In this document: positions 59,072 through 64,000 of the stretch, one piece after another | Layout of the letters: each line of letters begins with the position of its first letter | Position numbering within the stretch: the stretch's first letter is position 1 | NCBI RefSeq assembly: GCF_031755915.1 | Contig: NC_083390.1 | Location: 17,143,001-17,207,000, forward strand | Reading direction: 5' to 3' | Source of the DNA: Ziziphus jujuba | Taxonomy: Eukaryota; Streptophyta; Magnoliopsida; Rosales; Rhamnaceae | Length of the DNA: 64,000 bases | Translations under genes and position numbers: made by a program | Notes under the pieces: generated by a model | What the model saw: the letters and a program-made list of their open reading frames with translations, nothing else | Told to the model about the DNA's origin: nothing | Database searches by the model: none

Positions 59072-60336
59072 TTTCTCTCCGTCTTTCGTGTGTGTGTATT
59101 TTATTTTCCCTCTTTCTCTATATATGTACTTATTTGCCCTTCGAATAATTAAAAAAATGAAGCTGGATCATAACATTTAAGAATAAACAATGTGTTCAGA
59201 TTATCATAATCGATATTACAAATTGCGTTGGACTATGATAAATTTAGAATTAGCATTTTCAAACTTCATAGAACCTGCTAGAAATGTTATGATTGAGCCA
59301 GCTCAAACTGTCGGTGTTAAGTTAATCCATTTATATGTCATATTAAAATCCAACAAAAATAGATATCTATATATATACATATTTTTATGATGAGATTGAC
59401 CGAGACAAAACTCAAACTACCAAACACTTTTATTTACCAAAAAAAAAAAAAAAAAACTACCAAACACTTTTTATTATAGGGGGAGAGAGGATGATTCTAA
59501 CCCAATTCGATCTACAATTTTGTGCAAAGCTTTAATCAGCTGTTGATATTTAATTTGCAGGTTGCAATGGTGAATATAAGAAAGAGGAGATCTGGAGATG
59601 TGGAGCTCCTCTTTTTGACTTAATATTCAGGATCCAAACAAATAACTCGTTTGGTAAAACTGTCATTTGAATCCAATCTAGTCCATTACAACTGATAGTT
59701 TCTGAAGGTATTTTATAGATTGTAAGGAATTAATAAGGATTGACTTTATATTAATTTCAAAATTTTCCAAAATAATTGCTGCCAAAAATACATCTAGAAA
59801 CTGCTAATTAATATAAATTGCTAACTAGCACGAATAAGATAATAATCATTGAGTACAAAATGCAATAACAACTTTAAAACTGAAAACCAAAAAATACATC
59901 CAGAAACTGCTAATTAATATAAATTGCTAACTAGCACAAACAAGATAATAATCATTAAGTACAAAATGCAATAACAACTTTAAAAATGAAAGTCAACAAA
60001 ATTAATTTTGTTTTAATTTATATATTTAATGATAATGCATAGGATAATAACCCACTGATATTTGTCATACTTGTGTTAAATAATAATAAAAAAAAAGTAT
60101 TTAACTAAATCTATATACAAAATTTAACATTCTGACTTAAATTTTATTTACAAAATATCCCAGAATTTTAAATTTTTTTTTTTTTTTTTTTTTTTTAGGT
60201 TTTTTATAAGATCAAACGGCGTGAAGGCTGTTAATGACAATGGCTATTGCCATCCCAATTGCCCTTGATGGGCGGCTTTAGAGACACTTTATAGACTTTA
60301 CCATATTTTCTCCTTGTTGCCTCTAGTAGATGGTAC
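59072..60336. other. Intergenic region upstream of the DUF1262 gene
   Basis: Contains the presumed promoter of the minus-strand DUF1262 gene; a TATATA stretch near 59119-59125 is a candidate TATA box about 50 bases from the start codon. It also holds an A-run (59440-59455), the tandem duplication at 59785-59990 and a long T-run (60173-60197). No other gene seen. Confidence 0.4.
59785..59990. repeat. 106-bp tandem duplication
   Basis: AAATACATCTAGAAACTGCT near 59786 recurs as AAATACATCCAGAAACTGCT at about 59892. Both copies continue through AATTGCTAACTAGCAC and AAGTACAAAATGCAATAACA (first copy GAGTACAAAATGC) to CTTTAAAA. A handful of substitutions separate them. Confidence 0.85.
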
Positions 60337-60420
60337 GAATAACAAACAATATGGTTCTGCAAATCTTATGCAACAACGTTTTTAAGAGCTAGCCTTTCTG
60401 TGAAAAGTAAGAATTGTGCG
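60337..60420 (+). pseudogene. Relic of a GH3 gene 3' end
   Basis: The bases AACAAACAATATGGTTCTGCAAAT and TTAAGAGCTAGCC ... TTTCTGTGAAA match the last exon of the GH3 gene (about 15512-15600), which has AACAAACAATGTGGTTCTGC, TTAAGAGCTACC and TTTCAGTGAAA in the same order and spacing apart from small deletions. The match covers the codons for NNVVLQILCSNVVKS, the stop and a little 3' flank (GAATTGT). Nothing upstream matches GH3. It is far too short to function. Confidence 0.75.
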
Positions 60421-63264
60421 CAAAATACCAATAAATGGATAAAAATTGAGAAAAACTTATAATATTATAACAAACAAACCTAAAGCCATCTGTATATAGG
60501 CGATTATAACTTAAAACGCTAAAATAATTCAAAAATAAATAAATAATTAAAAAAAGGAAAAAACTATCCTAATTTTCTAGACTAATTATTAATAAATTAA
60601 AATAAATAAGATAATATTTCCTAATTTCCTAATTATTACCAATATTTACCTAAATACTATATATATATATATATGATGTTTTATATAACAATCACGACAA
60701 AAATATTTGTAATTACTTAGGTAAGTATTATATAGAAAATAATAATGGTATACATAATTTTGCCACAAAAAAAAGTTACATAAATAATGTAATTTTATTT
60801 TATTGTTGGAAAAAATTTAAGATATCTTTTTTAGAATATAATTGTTAAACATGGCAAAGTAGGATTACTAGTTAAAATATATTATTTGATTTTATTTTTT
60901 TTTATCCAAAAAACCAATACATTTGTATATAAATTAGTAAGTACTACATTTCAACTGTTTAAAATTTCGGTGTACAATATTTTAGCTATTGGTGTTCTAT
61001 ATTATCTTATTTTGGTATTTTTTTTATTCTTTCATATTTTAAATTTGGTTATTAAGGTTTTTCTACTTTTTATTATTTAATTTTAATTTATTTTTCTTTT
61101 CTATTTGACGGATCACAATCATTATCATCGAAATCATGAGTATGGACGTGAACCATGCCATGGATTTTTGGTTGAATATGATGAATCTCATAATGAAGTT
61201 GACAATGCTGAATTAATATATGTTGCAGAAACTGATCCAAAAAAATAAAAAAATGTGTGAGAAAGATTTCTAAATGATTGTTGATTCACTTTTATGTATC
61301 GAATTTTTTCAAAATAACGGAGGATAAGAATATGAAAAGGAAAAAACATAAGAAATTCTTTAGATCGAGAGTATGTAAGAAAAAATGAGACTATATTTTA
61401 ACAATCAGGTGTTACTAGAATTTTCGAAATTTGTAACAACTATATTTAACAAGAAGCAGCGTATGTAGATTACATGTTTATCCTAGACAATTTAGTTTTT
61501 TTTTTTTCCCTTATAATGTTTCTTCTTCTATTTTTTTTTTTTTTTTTTTTTGTGTTTTAGAGTCTATTGCTTTTGAAAAAAACAATGCTTTAATTTTTAT
61601 TTGGATTGAAATAAAAATAATGGTTTTAATTTATTTACTAATTTTTTTTATGTTTCTAATTTATTTTACTCTGAATGTTTCTAAGAATCCAATGTTTTCC
61701 AATTTACATTGCCATGAATGTTTCCAATAATCAAATGTTTTATAATATTATATTTTATCTTTTTTTTTTTTGGTAATAATATTTATATCAAATAAATATG
61801 GTAAAATAAATTTTATATTTTTGAATTTAAAAACATGTTTAGCAAAATATTTGAAAATATTCCCCAAAAAATAGCAAAATTGTGTTTGATAAGTATTAAG
61901 CGTGATATAATATATGGGAAAAAAATTTTCAATTACTTCATAAATATTAATTAAATATCATTTATATACAGTTAATATTATAATTGTTAATTAGGTTGTA
62001 TTTAATTTCATTTGGATTTTTAAATATAGAAAAAATGAATATAAAGATAGCTAATTATTTGGGGCATGTTGGTTTAAAACACTCAAATTATGTTTTTTCC
62101 TCCTAAACACCCAAATCATGATTTTTAAATAGTAATAATAATTTTGAAAATTAATTGAATAATTAAAGAAGCCTGAATAAAATTTTTATTTTTATTTTTT
62201 AAGAAGTAATAAATGAATTTGAATAAGGCAAATAATACTCTTTTGAAATAAGAATTACTTTTTAGAGCAAAATAAAGCTTGAATAAGGCTAATTATTTAT
62301 TTTGGAAATAAAATTTTTTTTTCTTGAACGAGTGAGGGCATAAATAAAGTTATATTCATAATATTCAGATTGATAAAGATGGTGGCCATACATGATCATT
62401 TTTCAAATTGATTCAAATAATGAAGGAAAAAATTTTAATTTGGACTAATGGCTGGATTTTAGGAATTAGAGAAAATTTGCATTTATCAATCAAAAAAATA
62501 TTTGTGTCCTTATCAAATTTTGAAGGTTATCTTCTATAAATAGATAATACAATAAATGATCTTTTAACTCTCAATCAATCAAACATACGACTATTGAATA
62601 ATTTTTTTCATTAATTAAATTTATATTATAATATTATTTTATTTTTTGAAAAAGTTATTGTTATTTTTTCATTGTTTTAGTTAGTTGACTAAATTTATAT
62701 TTAAAGTCATTATTGTTATAAGGCATTTAAGAATCTTTAATTTGTTTGTTCTCTATAAATTAGTACAATCATATGATTTTTGTCAAATTTATTTTGCATA
62801 ATTGTTATTATTTTATTCTCATATTTCTTCATTTATCTAATTGAATTTAGTGAAGCACACTTGCACCAATTAAAAGAGATGTCCAAATTGTTTGATTTTT
62901 GTAAAACTACCGAATAATATCAATGAAAATTATAAATTTAATAACAAATTTAGGATTTAGTCTTTACTGATAAAAATAATATAATTGATTAATTTGTTAA
63001 TTTGATTTGAATTGAATATAATTATTTATCATAGATTATTTTTGAAATCATTTATTGTAGTTACACATATCGTACATTACACGAGATCGATAGTAGTAAA
63101 TAAAATAAAATGATATACGTAAATACTAATAAATAATATTTTACTATAAATGATATACATAAAATATATATTATATTTTGCTGCTACATCAAATAGTTTT
63201 TTTTAATGAGGTGATAGGTTGGGAATGAAAATATAATATGTAACAGAAAAATACCAGTAGTCGG
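60421..63264. other. AT-rich intergenic region between the two DUF1262 genes
   Basis: No gene recognised over 2.8 kb. A 45-codon plus-strand stretch (61111-61248, with GREPCHGFLVEYDESHNEV and a TAA stop) is richer in polar codons than its surroundings and could be a decayed exon or transposon ORF; I do not recognise it. T-runs occur near 61498-61508 and 61534-61551. Confidence 0.35.
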
Positions 63265-64000
63265 TCATTCCCACTTGGATCTAATATGGTGGGTGTGCTT
63301 GAAATCATAAGTCAACGCAACGGTTCCATCAATTCTTTTCAACACAAACCTCTCCACCAGCAAATAGCAGCCAAACTTACTCCACCCACCTTTTCTTCCA
63401 AACTCTTCTTTTCTCTCCACCCTCATAATATGTTTTTCATGAATCCCACCATTAACAAACCCCACTCTTTCTTGCTCCCATTTCATTCTCTCAACAATCA
63501 ACGTGCGCAAGCCCACTTTTAATTCTTTTTCCACCACGTTACGAGCACAAATACTCTTAAACCATATCACCCCATTTCCCATACCGTTTTTATTCTCCCA
63601 AACAGCTTTCTTTCCACCAACACAAACCTCCTCTTTCTCAATAAAAACATCCACAAAAACCACATTGTTTTGGTCATTCTCAGTATTATCACATCCATAG
63701 ATCTTATTCCATCTCTGCTCAAGCGTCATTTCATAGAACATGGACATCTTCATCTGGTCCTTTAACTTCATTTTTTCATGCACAAACATGAAAGGACAAT
63801 ACCATTTCCCCACTACCACGGCTTCAGAGCTTTCTCGCGACAGCGAGAAGTTGAAGTCAGGAAGATTGGCTCGAAGAGAAGAGTTGAGGCCTGGAGCGTC
63901 ATCTAACTGGTAATTTCGTGATGCGCGCTTGTAAACCGTCCAATATTTTCTTCTCAAGAAAAGAGGAGGAAACCCGTCTGGAGCAATGGAGTTAGCTGTA
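63265..64000 (-). CDS. DUF1262 family protein, 3' exon (partial, runs off the window)
   Basis: An open frame from the right edge to the stop at 63265-63267 matches exon 2 of the DUF1262 gene at 56894-57749 along its length. It shows SIAPDGFPPLFLRRKYWTVY, LNSSLRANLPDFNFSLSRES, WYCPFMFVHEKMKLKDQ and EEVCVGGKKAVWE, ending HTHHIRSKWE. The start of exon 2 and all of exon 1 lie beyond the window. It reads PDG where its neighbour has QDG. No stop or frameshift is seen, so it is probably a functional tandem paralogue with the same orientation as its neighbour. Confidence 0.9.
   Translation of the reverse strand, partial: TANSIAPDGFPPLFLRRKYWTVYKRASRNYQLDDAPGLNSSLRANLPDFNFSLSRESSEAVVVGKWYCPFMFVHEKMKLKDQMKMSMFYEMTLEQRWNKIYGCDNTENDQNNVVFVDVFIEKEEVCVGGKKAVWENKNGMGNGVIWFKSICARNVVEKELKVGLRTLIVERMKWEQERVGFVNGGIHEKHIMRVERKEEFGRKGGWSKFGCYLLVERFVLKRIDGTVALTYDFKHTHHIRSKWE

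Overview
This is a plant nuclear genomic window, most likely from an AT-rich eudicot. It has intron-containing plant genes (a GH3/JAR1-type amido synthetase and two DUF1262 genes), plant transposon families, and no prokaryotic gene organisation. I cannot name the species. Real host genes fill only a small part of the window; most of the remainder that can be classified is transposable-element sequence.

Layout. 1-1450: 5' end of a Copia retrotransposon on the minus strand (gag with a premature stop, tRNA-Met primer-binding site, LTR). 3298-7696: an internally deleted hAT transposase remnant, split by a solo LTR (copy E, 3570-6922). 8306-9661: a non-autonomous hAT-like element with an 8-bp target duplication. 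13035-15584: an intact four-exon GH3 gene, closest by eye to JAR1. 15998-16375: a relic of a DUF1262 gene. 17432-18275: two 161-bp foldback MITEs in inverted orientation. 20134-20597: a 174-bp tandem duplication and a possible gene fragment.

21690-55198 is a retrotransposon nest that can be read layer by layer. A minus-strand LINE 3' end was entered by solo LTR A (target duplication CTCTT). LTR A was entered by the opposite-facing solo LTR B (ATGAA). LTR B was entered by a Ty3/gypsy chromovirus-type element, C, which now exists as a tandem array LTR-int-LTR-int-LTR-int-LTR: four 3026-bp LTRs and three 3556-bp internal regions, period 6582 bp, with one CTACC duplication at the outer ends. A further solo LTR, D (GACAA), lies in the same LINE. 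All five LTR loci (A-E) belong to one related family. Element C is defective: it keeps only integrase and chromodomain remnants, with the same in-frame stop and frameshift in every copy.

55216-55676 holds a Cassandra-like LTR carrying a 5S rRNA-derived segment. 56894-59071 is an intact two-exon DUF1262 gene and 63265-64000 is the 3' exon of a second one, both on the minus strand. Between them lies an approximately 80-bp relic of the GH3 3' end. Together with the DUF1262 relic next to the GH3 gene, this suggests that GH3 and DUF1262 were once neighbours in a unit that was duplicated. The GH3 product would conjugate a hormone (jasmonate, if truly JAR1-like) to an amino acid; the role of DUF1262 proteins is unknown.
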